A stretch of 25,176 bases of DNA from Candidatus Glassiibacteriota bacterium (GTDB lineage: Bacteria > Gemmatimonadota > Glassbacteria > GWA2-58-10), in the NCBI GenBank assembly GCA_016934095.1, contig JAFGTO010000120.1:1-25176 (forward strand). Reading direction: 5' to 3'. Under the pieces are notes generated by a model, which saw only the letters and a list, made by a program, of their open reading frames with translations, did no database searches and was not told the origin of the DNA. Each line of letters starts with the position of its first letter. The stretch's first letter is position 1. Below are positions 1-8,168 of the stretch, piece after piece. The position numbers were made by a program, and so were the translations under genes.

Positions 1-9
1 TATTCTATC

Positions 10-37
10 GTAGGGGCGGTTCGCGAACCGCCCCTAC
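10..37. repeat. Perfect 28-bp palindrome, REP-like
   Basis: The arms GTAGGGGCGGTTCG and CGAACCGCCCCTAC are exact reverse complements with no spacer. The sequence is extragenic and outside any plausible gene. GC-rich palindromes that begin GTAGGGGC are, from memory, a common dispersed extragenic repeat type in many bacterial genomes. There is no T-run on either side, so it is not an obvious intrinsic terminator. Confidence 0.75.
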
Positions 38-102
38 TTGCTGGTTTGCAGGTAGTACAGGCGTTTTTCATCCGCGCCCGAACCGCTAGATAGCCCTTCC
101 AC

Positions 103-126
103 GGGCACGGCACGCCGTACCCCTAC
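103..126. repeat. Imperfect inverted repeat, second REP-like unit
   Basis: GGGCACGGC (103-111) is complementary to GCCGTACCC (114-122) except for one position, and the sequence ends in CCCTAC like the palindrome at 10-37. It is probably a diverged member of the same dispersed repeat class. The two lie about 65 bp apart, in a stretch (1-235) with no supportable gene. Confidence 0.45.
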
Positions 127-235
127 GTGTGGGGTGGCGGGGGCTTTTGTGTCAATGAGCCTTTGCCCCTTTGTGCCTGTTTTCCTGACCATCCATTGCC
201 CGCCCCTGCCGGCAGGCATTCCGCAGGATAACCGG

Positions 236-269
236 GAAAAGAAAAAAGGGCCGCCGTGTAAAGCGACCC
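236..269 (-). terminator. Intrinsic terminator of the 1325-residue gene
   Basis: Read on the minus strand, GGGTCGC (269-263) pairs with GCGGCCC (254-248) through an 8-base loop, with one G-U pair. The stem is followed directly by a T-rich tract (TTTTTTCTTTTC). It lies about 50 bp past the stop codon of the large gene at 320 and is correctly oriented to end its transcript. Confidence 0.7.
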
Positions 270-319
270 TCGTTTTATAAAGAATGCGCGGCCCGTGGCC
301 CGGGCCGGAGCCGCCAGGC

Positions 320-3300
320 TCAGACCGACTCGCCCAGCTTGCGCAGCCTATCCAGGTCCATTCCAGGCTTGTAGCAGGACTCAATCACGGAAGCCTCGAA
401 GCCGCTTTCAGCCACCTTGAGCCAGTGCTGGACCTCCTCTCCCTGGTTGATCAGCTTAACCACCTCCGTGCCCAGCTCGGAGTTTCCGCATTCCTGCGCG
501 GCTTTGAGCGTGCTGGACATGAATTTTTTAAACAGCGGCAGGTCGCGCTCCTCCACGTTTACATGACTCATCATGTAGAAAAGCTCGCTCACCAGGTTCT
601 GGTAATTTTTCTTCCGCTCGGGGTTGAACTCGGTCTTGCCCGCCCCGAGCACGTCCTGCACCATGTTCTCCAGTGCAAGGTAGACCCTGCCGCGGATGAT
701 CAGGGTTTTGTACTCCTTGGTGGTAGGGTCGTCGTATTTCCCGAGCTGCTGGCAGAAACCGATCAGCGCCTTGTCGCAGTTGGTCTTGCTGCGGGCCAGG
801 TCAGCGCTCTTTTTCTGTTTAAGGTAGTTCTGGTTGTAGTCGTTGACTCTGTTGCGCACCCCTTCGAGCGCCGGAGCTATCTTGCGGATCGCCTCGAGCT
901 CCTTGGAAAAGGCGGCCTTGTTCTTGTTGAAATCGCGCACCAGCGAGAGCAGCTCGCCTACCCCTGTGCCGATGATGCGCATGATGTTGTCCAGGTTTTC
1001 GGGATCGAAAGTGATGTTGTTCTCCTTGTCCGGGACAAAGAAGGCGTGGAGCTGCCCCAGGATACCGGAGACATTCTTGGTCATACGCTCGGCGTAATCA
1101 TCGAAGTTGGTCTTTTTCGGCACGGTTTGTTTGTGCTGGGCCAGTTTTTCGCGGAAGTCCTCGCCGCGGGCCTTGAGGTGATCCGCCAGAGCATCGCTGA
1201 TTTCGATCACCGAGCGCAGAACCTTGGGGGCATCGTTCATCGAAATATCGGGGATTTCCAGGCGGCCGAAAGCGGAAGTGGAGATCTGCTCCTCGCCTTC
1301 AGGTTTCCAGATGCCGTAACTGTCCTTGCCTTCGGTGGTGGTAGGGGCTTTCTTAATGGTGCCCATGATATTCTCGAGCGGCAGGACCAGCTTTCGGTCA
1401 AGCAACTCCCTGGCCAGCACGTTCAGGTAGATCCGCAGGTCATTGGGGTGTTGCGTGTTCTGGATAATCAACTGGCTTCTTTTCAGGCGGTTTATCTCGC
1501 CGAACAGTGCGGCGATGTTGTGGGTCATCGCATCTCGCAGGCCCATTTCTATTTTGGGGCTTTCCAGCTTGATATGACGGGAGTTGCGGATCAGGGTATT
1601 CAGGGCGGATTCGATGTTGTCCACTATTTTTCTGGAGGCGTTTATCTGCTCCGGCTTGACCAGGCCGGCGCGGCCGGCGAGCTGTTTCTGGCTGATCAGC
1701 TCGATCAGACCCTGCAGGGTAACCATGTAGCTGCTGTTCAAGGTCACCAGGATGGAGTGGATCTCGTAGAGGGGGACTTCCACGTTCTCCTGTTCTACAT
1801 TGATCTGTTCCTCGATCACCTCGGTCTGCTGGATCGAATGACGGGCTTCCTTGAGCAGTTTCTCGGTTTTGATCAGCAGGTCGTTGACTTCCTTGTCTTT
1901 TTCGGGATGAAGGCTTTGCAGGATGTCCCGGATGAAATAGCAGCCATCGCGCACGTTCGAGACTATCTGGTCGCGCCGCATGACCGGGATGCGTCTTTCG
2001 TAGCCCTCGGCCTTGAGGCGCTCGTAGAAGACCGTGACGTTCTCCAGGGCGCTGGCCAGGAGGTGGATGCTGCGGGTGTCGATAACACGCTCGCCGACCG
2101 GCTTTTCCGCGGGCTCGGAGCTGGACTCGATCAACAGGTGGGCGTATTTTTCCTCGAAGGCGCGCTCCTCCTCGGTCAGAGAGCTTTCCTCCAGGTCGTC
2201 GTCCGCAGAATGAGACTCGAACCCCTCGCCGGATTGTTCCAGGATCACCTGCAATTCGAAATTCACCTTGGGAAAGACCTCACGCACTCCCTCCTCCAGC
2301 AGCAGGGAATAGTTGGTGCCGCCGGCGGGGCCGCCCGCGGCGCCCTCAACCGGAACCCCGGAATCATCGGTAACATAGTGGGATTCCACTCTCTGCAGGT
2401 CCAGGAAGCTGGCCTCAAAAGTCTCGGTACCCCGCTGGATTTTTTCCAGCAGGTAACGGATCAGCTCGCACACCTCCTCCATGAACTCGACAGTGTGCTG
2501 GTTGATAGTCTTTTCCTCTTTTTCCCGTTCGCCTTCCATCAGGTTATACATAATGGGGCTTACCAGCAGCAGGCAGCCGCCGAAATAGAGTTTCAGCAGG
2601 GGATAGCGGCGGGCTGCCCAGGCGTACTGCTTGATTTGCACGAAGATGTCTTTTTCACGCTCGTAACCCGGGTTGCATTCGGTGCAGCGGGCCTCGAAAT
2701 CAGCTTTATCGTAATTCAAGAGCAGGTTCTCGAATTCCTTGTTGATATACCTGCCAGCCTCGTCGTAAGTAATGCCTTTTCTGCTCAGGGTGCGTGTGCT
2801 GGTATCGAGTATTTCCCCGGTGGAGCCAGCGACCGTGAAAGATACAGAGTCTTCCGTAACTTTCTTGACCGAAAGGTTCCCGTCAGCTATCGAGCTGAGA
2901 AACTGGACAACATCGGCAGGACTGATAAATGCCGCCAGCTTTTCGCGCTCCTTATTGTCCTTGAGGTTGCTCAGGCCGTGTGCGACCCGGAAGGCCTGGA
3001 GCTGCTGGAAAAGGTCCATGTGCCCCTCGGACAGGTCTCCGCGCAGACGGGCGACGATCCGGGATATTTCCTGGTCTTCCTTCAAGTCCCGCATGAACTT
3101 GCTCAGGCAGTCCATCTTCACATAGGAGCGGATCTCTTCCGAAATGGCTTTCATGTTCAGTTGACTGATCGGTGTGCGGATACCCGGGCGAAGGAACTTT
3201 TTCAGCAGGGTGTTACCCTCCTCGACACTTTTGCGGGAGGCGAGCAGTCCGTTCAGGGTGACGACTTGCGAGATGAGCAGGTCGATCTTTTCCCGCCGCC

Positions 3301-4297
3301 GGTCAACCTTTATGGACCCCGTTTCATCCTGCGGTCCGGCTTTGCGGGTGGCATGGGCGACGAAGACCTTTTCCAGCTCGGAACAGGCTATGCCAAGTTC
3401 TTCGAACGATTTGCGGATATCTGAGTTTCCCTTGGGATTCCACGGCGCCCGGCGGTTGATCATCCGGGTGACCATGAAATATACCAGGTTGTCCGGCTCG
3501 TTGAAGCTGCGGCTGGCCCACTGGTTGCGGTACCAGTTCAGGCTGGACAGAAAGATCATCTTGTCGATCAGCGAGTCGTCTTTCATTTCTTCCGCCAGGT
3601 CGAGAGATTCGAGCTTGAGCTCCGCAATGAAAGAGTCCTCGATACTGCCCTTGCCGATGAGGATATAATGCGCGTACTGCATCTTCGTACTGAAGGCGCT
3701 GAAATATTTCTGCAGCTCGTGGGCGGCCTGCTGCTTGATCTCATCATCCAGGGGCTGGCTGACCAGGCCCTCGACTTGTTTACAGGTCAGGCGGATCTGT
3801 TCGATAACCTTGAGCTCTTCCTTATAGTTGATCAGCCGAAGCTTCTCTTCCTCTTCGGCTTTTTTGGCGCTGGGGATCCTGCGCCGTATTTCGTATAGCT
3901 TCTCCTGGCCTCCATCGACCTGGACCCGGAGCCTCTGGCTGATCACCGTGTAGTCGCGCTCCTCGCTCATACCGGCTTTCAGGCCCAGCAGGCCGTTTTG
4001 CACGAGTGTGTCCATCAGGTTGGAGATCTGCCTGATTTTCTCGTTCCGTGCGCTCAGGTGAGGGTTCTGCTTCATCCGGACAAGGGCCTGGGCGATCAGG
4101 ACCAGCGGCTCTTTCTTTTCGGTGGTGTAGTAACTGCCGAAGACTTTTTCCAGGTAAGAGCGCACCCTTGTAAAGATCAGTCGTTTGTCCTGGACTGCCT
4201 TGATCTCGGACTTCTGGAGGCGCTCGAGCAGATCCTCCAGGAGGTCGTCTCCCTCCAGTTGTTTCTCGTCGAGTATCTTTGCGATTTCCATTGGCAT
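320..4297 (-). CDS. Unrecognised 1325-residue, mostly helical protein next to FapA
   Basis: I do not recognise a family. The start ATG at 4297 has AAAGG a few bases upstream. The protein has no signal peptide. It is rich in charged helices with leucine heptad character throughout, consistent with long helical bundles or coiled coils. One hydrophobic stretch at about residues 566-587 (YPLLKLYFGGCLLLVSPIMY) could be a buried helix or a single membrane segment. Just before it, about residues 538-541, is a CTEC pair. An acidic, low-complexity segment follows at about 700-720 (DDDLEESSLTEEERAFEEKY). The gene lies 127 bp downstream of the FapA-family gene on the same strand and ends at a good terminator, so the two probably form one transcription unit. 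It may be a cytoplasmic scaffold or regulator working with the FapA protein, but that is inference from position only. The long opposite-strand frame over 284-3424 is a codon-bias shadow. Confidence 0.85.
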   Translation of the reverse strand: MPMEIAKILDEKQLEGDDLLEDLLERLQKSEIKAVQDKRLIFTRVRSYLEKVFGSYYTTEKKEPLVLIAQALVRMKQNPHLSARNEKIRQISNLMDTLVQNGLLGLKAGMSEERDYTVISQRLRVQVDGGQEKLYEIRRRIPSAKKAEEEEKLRLINYKEELKVIEQIRLTCKQVEGLVSQPLDDEIKQQAAHELQKYFSAFSTKMQYAHYILIGKGSIEDSFIAELKLESLDLAEEMKDDSLIDKMIFLSSLNWYRNQWASRSFNEPDNLVYFMVTRMINRRAPWNPKGNSDIRKSFEELGIACSELEKVFVAHATRKAGPQDETGSIKVDRRREKIDLLISQVVTLNGLLASRKSVEEGNTLLKKFLRPGIRTPISQLNMKAISEEIRSYVKMDCLSKFMRDLKEDQEISRIVARLRGDLSEGHMDLFQQLQAFRVAHGLSNLKDNKEREKLAAFISPADVVQFLSSIADGNLSVKKVTEDSVSFTVAGSTGEILDTSTRTLSRKGITYDEAGRYINKEFENLLLNYDKADFEARCTECNPGYEREKDIFVQIKQYAWAARRYPLLKLYFGGCLLLVSPIMYNLMEGEREKEEKTINQHTVEFMEEVCELIRYLLEKIQRGTETFEASFLDLQRVESHYVTDDSGVPVEGAAGGPAGGTNYSLLLEEGVREVFPKVNFELQVILEQSGEGFESHSADDDLEESSLTEEERAFEEKYAHLLIESSSEPAEKPVGERVIDTRSIHLLASALENVTVFYERLKAEGYERRIPVMRRDQIVSNVRDGCYFIRDILQSLHPEKDKEVNDLLIKTEKLLKEARHSIQQTEVIEEQINVEQENVEVPLYEIHSILVTLNSSYMVTLQGLIELISQKQLAGRAGLVKPEQINASRKIVDNIESALNTLIRNSRHIKLESPKIEMGLRDAMTHNIAALFGEINRLKRSQLIIQNTQHPNDLRIYLNVLARELLDRKLVLPLENIMGTIKKAPTTTEGKDSYGIWKPEGEEQISTSAFGRLEIPDISMNDAPKVLRSVIEISDALADHLKARGEDFREKLAQHKQTVPKKTNFDDYAERMTKNVSGILGQLHAFFVPDKENNITFDPENLDNIMRIIGTGVGELLSLVRDFNKNKAAFSKELEAIRKIAPALEGVRNRVNDYNQNYLKQKKSADLARSKTNCDKALIGFCQQLGKYDDPTTKEYKTLIIRGRVYLALENMVQDVLGAGKTEFNPERKKNYQNLVSELFYMMSHVNVEERDLPLFKKFMSSTLKAAQECGNSELGTEVVKLINQGEEVQHWLKVAESGFEASVIESCYKPGMDLDRLRKLGESV

Positions 4298-4317
4298 AAT
4301 TAACCTTTAAATAAAAA

Positions 4318-4369
4318 ATTCGTCAACCGCTCACGGAATGCACTTCCGCGCTTAGCTGTCGTGACGAAT
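4318..4369 (-). promoter_or_regulatory. Possible attenuator hairpin between fapA-like gene and the large gene
   Basis: On the minus strand ATTCGTC (4369-4363) and GACGAAT (4324-4318) can pair around an inner CGGAA/TTCCG hairpin. The outer arm runs into TTTTTT, then an AT-rich stretch and the ribosome-binding site of the 1325-residue gene. This looks like an intrinsic terminator placed inside a two-gene unit, which would lower or condition expression of the second gene. The pairing is by eye; I could not fold it. Confidence 0.4.
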
Positions 4370-4424
4370 GTGTCATGGACAGGCAACGCCCGACTTCGGT
4401 GGTAAAGAACAAATATTTTTAAAC

Positions 4425-5831
4425 TTACACGGTCGGGATGATCTCTCCTTTGATTTCGCGGAATGTCTTGCCGTCGAGTCTTTCATTGAACACCCTCTGG
4501 AACTTGCCGATGGTTATTTTGACACCGGGATAGAGACTCCTCTTGACCTGGACAAAGGCAACGCGGTGTTTTTCTATTTCGGCATCGATCCGTTTTTTTT
4601 CATCCTCCAGCTCGGATTTTTGATCGGGCAGGCACTTGACCGTTTCCTGCATCCGCCCGAAAAGGGCTTCCTGCTCGGGCGGCAGATCGCCCTTTAGCTG
4701 CATTTTCATTCGCGAGAGGTTGTAAAGGGCTTTTTTCAGCTTCTCCTGGTTCTGGGTTATCTGCTCCAGCTCTTTGGTGATTTCCTCGATACGCGCGGCG
4801 AGTTTGTAATCATGGCCGACTGCTATCTCGGTATGGGTGTAAGTTTCACTGCCGACCTGGGTGGACTCGACCGATCCCTGGGCCATGACCGAGCCGCCGA
4901 TGATCGCGCCTTTGCGGCTGTTGACATACACATTGCCTTGGACCCTGACATCGCTGTGCATCAGCTCCCCGCCCAGGGTCAGGTCGCCGTCGCAGATGAC
5001 TTTCTGTCCCTGGACATATTTTACGGTAACGTTCGCGGAGCTGCGAACCAGGCCGTTACCGCGCCCGATAAAACCTTTCTTGATCAGGATATCGCCCTCG
5101 GCCTCGACCTGGGCATCCTCCACGCAGCCTCCGATCTCCAGGTCCCCGGTAACTTTCACTTTGAAACCGGCTTTGATATCTCCGGTCACCACCAGCGAGC
5201 CGTTGAAATCTATGTTACCGGTGTTGAAATCGACATCACCCTTGATCTCCAGGTTGGGCTGGACTTCCACATAGCCGGATTGCCTGTTGTAGGTGACACT
5301 GCCGCCGGTCGAAGCAATCAGCAGGTCCGGGTCGTTGACCGAGACCTCGGTATTTTTTCCGGAAGGCAGCTTGCGGTCTTTGCCGGGCTTCGGCTCGATG
5401 GGTGTGCCGGTGGCGGTCGAGCCCGGTTCCCCTGGAGTGGGAGGGTGGCGGCGGCAGAGCTGATCGCCCTTGCTTACGTTGTTCAGAAAGGAGATGTCCT
5501 TATAATCGATCCTGCCGTCCTTGTCTTCCCGGGGCTTGAAATCCTTCTCATGGTCAAAGTAAAATTCTAATTTGGCATCCAGGCCATGAACTACCGGAAC
5601 AGCCTCGGCGATCAGCAATTCCTGGTCGAACAGGGCCTCCTCGAAAATCTTGTTCAGCACATCATCTTTTATCCCGGTTTTCACCCCCGCGGAGGCCAGG
5701 GCCATGCGGGCATCGGCTATGGTCAGCGCCTTATCCAGCGTGCCTTCCCCGGTAAGGAAGGGTACCATGATGTAGGCTTCGGTTTCAGTGTTTCGCAGTG
5801 AAACCTTTATCTTTCTCCATTCTTCAGCCAT
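4425..5831 (-). CDS. FapA family protein (DUF342), polymerised beta-helix
   Basis: The 468-residue protein has the FapA/DUF342 layout. The N-terminal part covers about residues 1-150. A glycine- and valine-rich ladder follows at about 190-330, with repeats such as LEIKGDVDFN, LVVTGDIKAGFKVKVTGDLE and AEGDILIKKGFIG, typical of the family's right-handed beta-helix. A charged coiled coil covers about 345-440. Family members are linked to flagellar assembly or cell-surface and polarity functions, but no flagellar gene is present here, so the role is not settled. The start ATG at 5831 has GGGAG about 8 bases upstream. The gene is first in a likely two-gene unit with the 1325-residue gene. Its upstream region carries three 15-bp-spaced repeats over a promoter-like sequence. 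Confidence 0.88.
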   Translation of the reverse strand: MAEEWRKIKVSLRNTETEAYIMVPFLTGEGTLDKALTIADARMALASAGVKTGIKDDVLNKIFEEALFDQELLIAEAVPVVHGLDAKLEFYFDHEKDFKPREDKDGRIDYKDISFLNNVSKGDQLCRRHPPTPGEPGSTATGTPIEPKPGKDRKLPSGKNTEVSVNDPDLLIASTGGSVTYNRQSGYVEVQPNLEIKGDVDFNTGNIDFNGSLVVTGDIKAGFKVKVTGDLEIGGCVEDAQVEAEGDILIKKGFIGRGNGLVRSSANVTVKYVQGQKVICDGDLTLGGELMHSDVRVQGNVYVNSRKGAIIGGSVMAQGSVESTQVGSETYTHTEIAVGHDYKLAARIEEITKELEQITQNQEKLKKALYNLSRMKMQLKGDLPPEQEALFGRMQETVKCLPDQKSELEDEKKRIDAEIEKHRVAFVQVKRSLYPGVKITIGKFQRVFNERLDGKTFREIKGEIIPTV

Positions 5832-5905
5832 CCTGGAACTCCCGATTCAGCAGCCGGCACAATGCTGACAGTCGCCACCAAACATGCTCCTGCCGGGATT
5901 AACAT

Positions 5906-5950
5906 TCTATACATGCAAGATAATATAACGCAAGAGAAATTTATGCAAGA
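5906..5950 (-). promoter_or_regulatory. Promoter-like region with three 15-bp-spaced direct repeats
   Basis: On the plus strand ATGCAAGA (5913-5920), ACGCAAGA (5928-5935) and ATGCAAGA (5943-5950) recur with an exact 15-bp period. On the minus strand these read TCTTGCAT, TCTTGCGT and TCTTGCAT. The middle unit overlaps a possible -35 (TTGCGT, 5933-5928), followed after 16 bp by a possible -10 (TATAGA, 5911-5906). Direct repeats over a promoter suggest an operator array for a DNA-binding regulator of the FapA-family gene, though a 15-bp period is not a whole number of helical turns. The promoter match is moderate; the repeat is directly visible. Confidence 0.5.
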
Positions 5951-5966
5951 GAAAGGTACTTAGGCG

Positions 5967-6007
5967 AAAAAAACTGCCGGTGTCCGGACCGGGCCGGACA
6001 CCCGGCA
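5967..6007 (-). terminator. Strong intrinsic terminator of the FGGY kinase gene
   Basis: On the minus strand the arm at 6007-5994 pairs with the arm at 5987-5975 to give a 13-bp GC-rich stem with one bulged G and a short loop. It is followed by GTTTTTTTC. It lies about 45 bp beyond the kinase stop codon. It also insulates the FapA-family gene from read-through. Confidence 0.9.
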
Positions 6008-6050
6008 CGGCCGGTTACCGCAGCCAGGCGAGAGTGAGTCTGAAGGGGCA

Positions 6051-7691
6051 TCAGCGCCGGGAGTGAACGCGTAAAACACGGTTTTCGATTTTTTCGTACA
6101 TTGCCAGAAACCCTCCGGGGCCGTGGTACGAGTTTACGTCTTCCGGTCTCGGTTCTACCGGGTCCTTTCTCTGCAGAAAGGAGGAGGCGAATTTCCCGGG
6201 ATCGGGACTTTTTCCCTCCGAAAGCAATAACGCATATGCACCGGAAGCGGCGGCGCCCAGGGCGGCCCCTCCTTTTTCAACCGGAATCACCTTTCTGTTC
6301 CAGATGGCGGCGACCCTTCTCATGATTTCCCTGCTCCCGGTCGGGCCGCCCGCCGCGAAAAGAGTATCGTCCCGCACGGTGAAATGCTTCGAGTGGAGGT
6401 AGACCGAGGCCAGGCAGGATTCTATGATCCCGGCGTAATCGGCGGCGAAGTCCTCGTTGTCGTAGCCGAACCTGGCGGGCCCGTAAACGCCGCAAGGGGG
6501 AAATGATTCGGCTTCCGCCAGCCAGAGATAAATCCTGCCGCGGTTGCCGGCCGGAGTCTGCTCCAGGGCCAGTTCCGCAGGGCCGTAATCTTCCTTGGCC
6601 AGCCCGTAACCCGCCCGGACATTGTCCCATCTGAGGGCTCCGTTTGTCCTGCAGCCGAAAACGAACGGCCTGTCGAAAGGGTCGTACATGGCATTGGCGT
6701 AGCCTTTCATGTCGAAAGTCCGGCCGTCGGTGGCAACCATGTTGACCAGGCTCGAGCCCAGGCTGAGCAGCGAGCCGTTTACCAGGGCCTTGGTCTGGGG
6801 GTTGTCTCCAGAGCCGATCCCTATTCTGCAGTGCGGGCCGAATCCGTATTTGCGCACGAAATAACCGGCGAGACCGCCGACCAGGGTATTTCCCGAGCGT
6901 AAGGGAGGAAGCTTGTCTTCCAGGCTCGTGCCGGCATCAGGCAGCAGGCGCGAGATCGCTTCCAGCACCGGGGCCGACCACTTTTTTTCCCGGTAATCCA
7001 TCAGCGAGCTGCCGCAGGCGTTGCCGAAATCGAGAGGGACATCCGCATTGCCTGTAAGGACCGCGGGGATCAGCGAGCTTATCTGGTGGATCCTCCAGGT
7101 AGAGCGGTACTCGGCCGGGTGCTCGCGGGCGGTCTTCATGATGCCGAAGGCGCTGAACCTCAAAGGAGCGTCCGAGCCGGTGATCTCGATGACTGCGGCC
7201 TTGCCCCCGAGAGCCTCCCTGAGGGCGTCCGCCTCGGGAGCGGTGCTGGAGGTCCGCCAGATGCGGGCGAAAGGAAGGGCGGGAGATTTCCCGAGGATCC
7301 CTGCCAGGTCCCGCTCCCCGCACGCCGCCCCGTCTCTCAGGCAGGCAAATTCATCGCGGGCCGTGCGGCCCAGCAGCACGTGGCCGTGCTGCTGGGCCGA
7401 GGTATTGATTACCGCCACGTCCCCGGGGTCGAGGCCGTGGTCAGGGAGCTCATGGGCCAGGTCCGCAAAGATGGCGTCCAGGCTGGAGAAATACAACGAT
7501 ACCGGCTGGTTGGCTTCTCCAGGCTCCCCCGGCGGCAGGATGTAGTCGCGATCGATCCCGGACCGGTTAAGCCTGTGGTCCGCCAGGTAGTCCAGGGACT
7601 TCCGGAAGACACACTGCCTGAGGTCGATATCAACCACAGCCGCTGTCAGACTTTGCGTGCTCGAGTCCAGGCCTAATGCCAGCCTTGCCAT
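6051..7691 (-). CDS. FGGY-family carbohydrate kinase, xylulokinase-like
   Basis: The 546-residue protein begins with the FGGY phosphate-binding motif GLDSSTQSLTAAVVD (about residues 7-21). It carries VINTSAQQHGHVLL (about 94-107), close to the xylulokinase sugar-binding segment, and later NACGSSLMDY and IGIGSGDNPQTKA. A late glycine-rich segment (LFAAGGPTGSREIM) is expected in the ATP-binding C-terminal actin-like domain. The length and N-terminus resemble the long, eukaryotic-type xylulokinases more than the 480-500-residue E. coli type. It should phosphorylate a pentulose such as D-xylulose with ATP in the cytoplasm, but the exact sugar cannot be read from sequence. There is no isomerase or sugar transporter beside it. 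The start ATG at 7691 has AAAGGCGG upstream, and a strong terminator follows the stop. Confidence 0.85.
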   Translation of the reverse strand: MARLALGLDSSTQSLTAAVVDIDLRQCVFRKSLDYLADHRLNRSGIDRDYILPPGEPGEANQPVSLYFSSLDAIFADLAHELPDHGLDPGDVAVINTSAQQHGHVLLGRTARDEFACLRDGAACGERDLAGILGKSPALPFARIWRTSSTAPEADALREALGGKAAVIEITGSDAPLRFSAFGIMKTAREHPAEYRSTWRIHQISSLIPAVLTGNADVPLDFGNACGSSLMDYREKKWSAPVLEAISRLLPDAGTSLEDKLPPLRSGNTLVGGLAGYFVRKYGFGPHCRIGIGSGDNPQTKALVNGSLLSLGSSLVNMVATDGRTFDMKGYANAMYDPFDRPFVFGCRTNGALRWDNVRAGYGLAKEDYGPAELALEQTPAGNRGRIYLWLAEAESFPPCGVYGPARFGYDNEDFAADYAGIIESCLASVYLHSKHFTVRDDTLFAAGGPTGSREIMRRVAAIWNRKVIPVEKGGAALGAAASGAYALLLSEGKSPDPGKFASSFLQRKDPVEPRPEDVNSYHGPGGFLAMYEKIENRVLRVHSRR

Positions 7692-7873
7692 TTGCTGCCG
7701 CCTTTATCGAAGAGGTTGGGTCAGGCCGGACCGCCCGGCCGAAAGATCCTGCGTCTGTACCGGGGGCCGGATGACCTGGATCGACCTGGTTCGCGGAATA
7801 TGTCAGACTTGCCAGGAAAGCGCGGAAAGCTTATCTTGAGCTTCGGAGATAATCAGCGCGCACAGGCGGTGTC

Positions 7874-8071
7874 TCAGCCGATCTTTTTGGCAAGACGCAG
7901 CCAGAAGTAACCGATGGCGGCGACCCAGAATACGGTACGCAGGGTCCCCTGGAGGCTCCGGGGCAGGTCAGCCCCGCCGAATGTTTCGCATAGCACCACA
8001 GCCAGGCCGCTGGCGATTACCACGGTAATCATGTAAAGCCTGAGGCGCCGGGGGTCCTGCAGCAGGTTCAT
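7874..8071 (-). CDS. Small two-helix membrane protein, unknown function
   Basis: This 65-residue protein has two hydrophobic segments, about residues 11-28 (RLYMITVVIASGLAVVL) and 43-60 (LRTVFWVAAIGYFWLRLA). They are joined by a short loop, and the C-terminus is basic. I do not recognise a family. Gene status is supported by AAGGGGG 4-5 bases before the ATG at 8071 and by the clean hydrophobic pattern. It is divergent from the UDP-glucuronate decarboxylase gene and precedes the FGGY kinase on the same strand by 182 bp. No function can be assigned. Confidence 0.6.
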   Translation of the reverse strand: MNLLQDPRRLRLYMITVVIASGLAVVLCETFGGADLPRSLQGTLRTVFWVAAIGYFWLRLAKKIG

Positions 8072-8168
8072 TACGCCCCCTTGCTCGTTCGCTTTCGCAC
8101 GGCCCGGGACCCTCCGCTGGTTCCCGGTCTCCGGGAGTCATTTTTCAACCGCTACCCACGAGGGATGG

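Noticed and set aside
284..3424. 1046-codon plus-strand open frame
   Set aside because: It lies opposite the 1325-residue gene. It has no ribosome-binding site and a composition typical of the antisense of a GC-biased helical protein (many His, Gln, Leu, Val).
4318..4369. Cyclic di-GMP riboswitch
   Set aside because: The conserved GEMM core and tetraloop-receptor sequences are not present; only a simple hairpin is visible.
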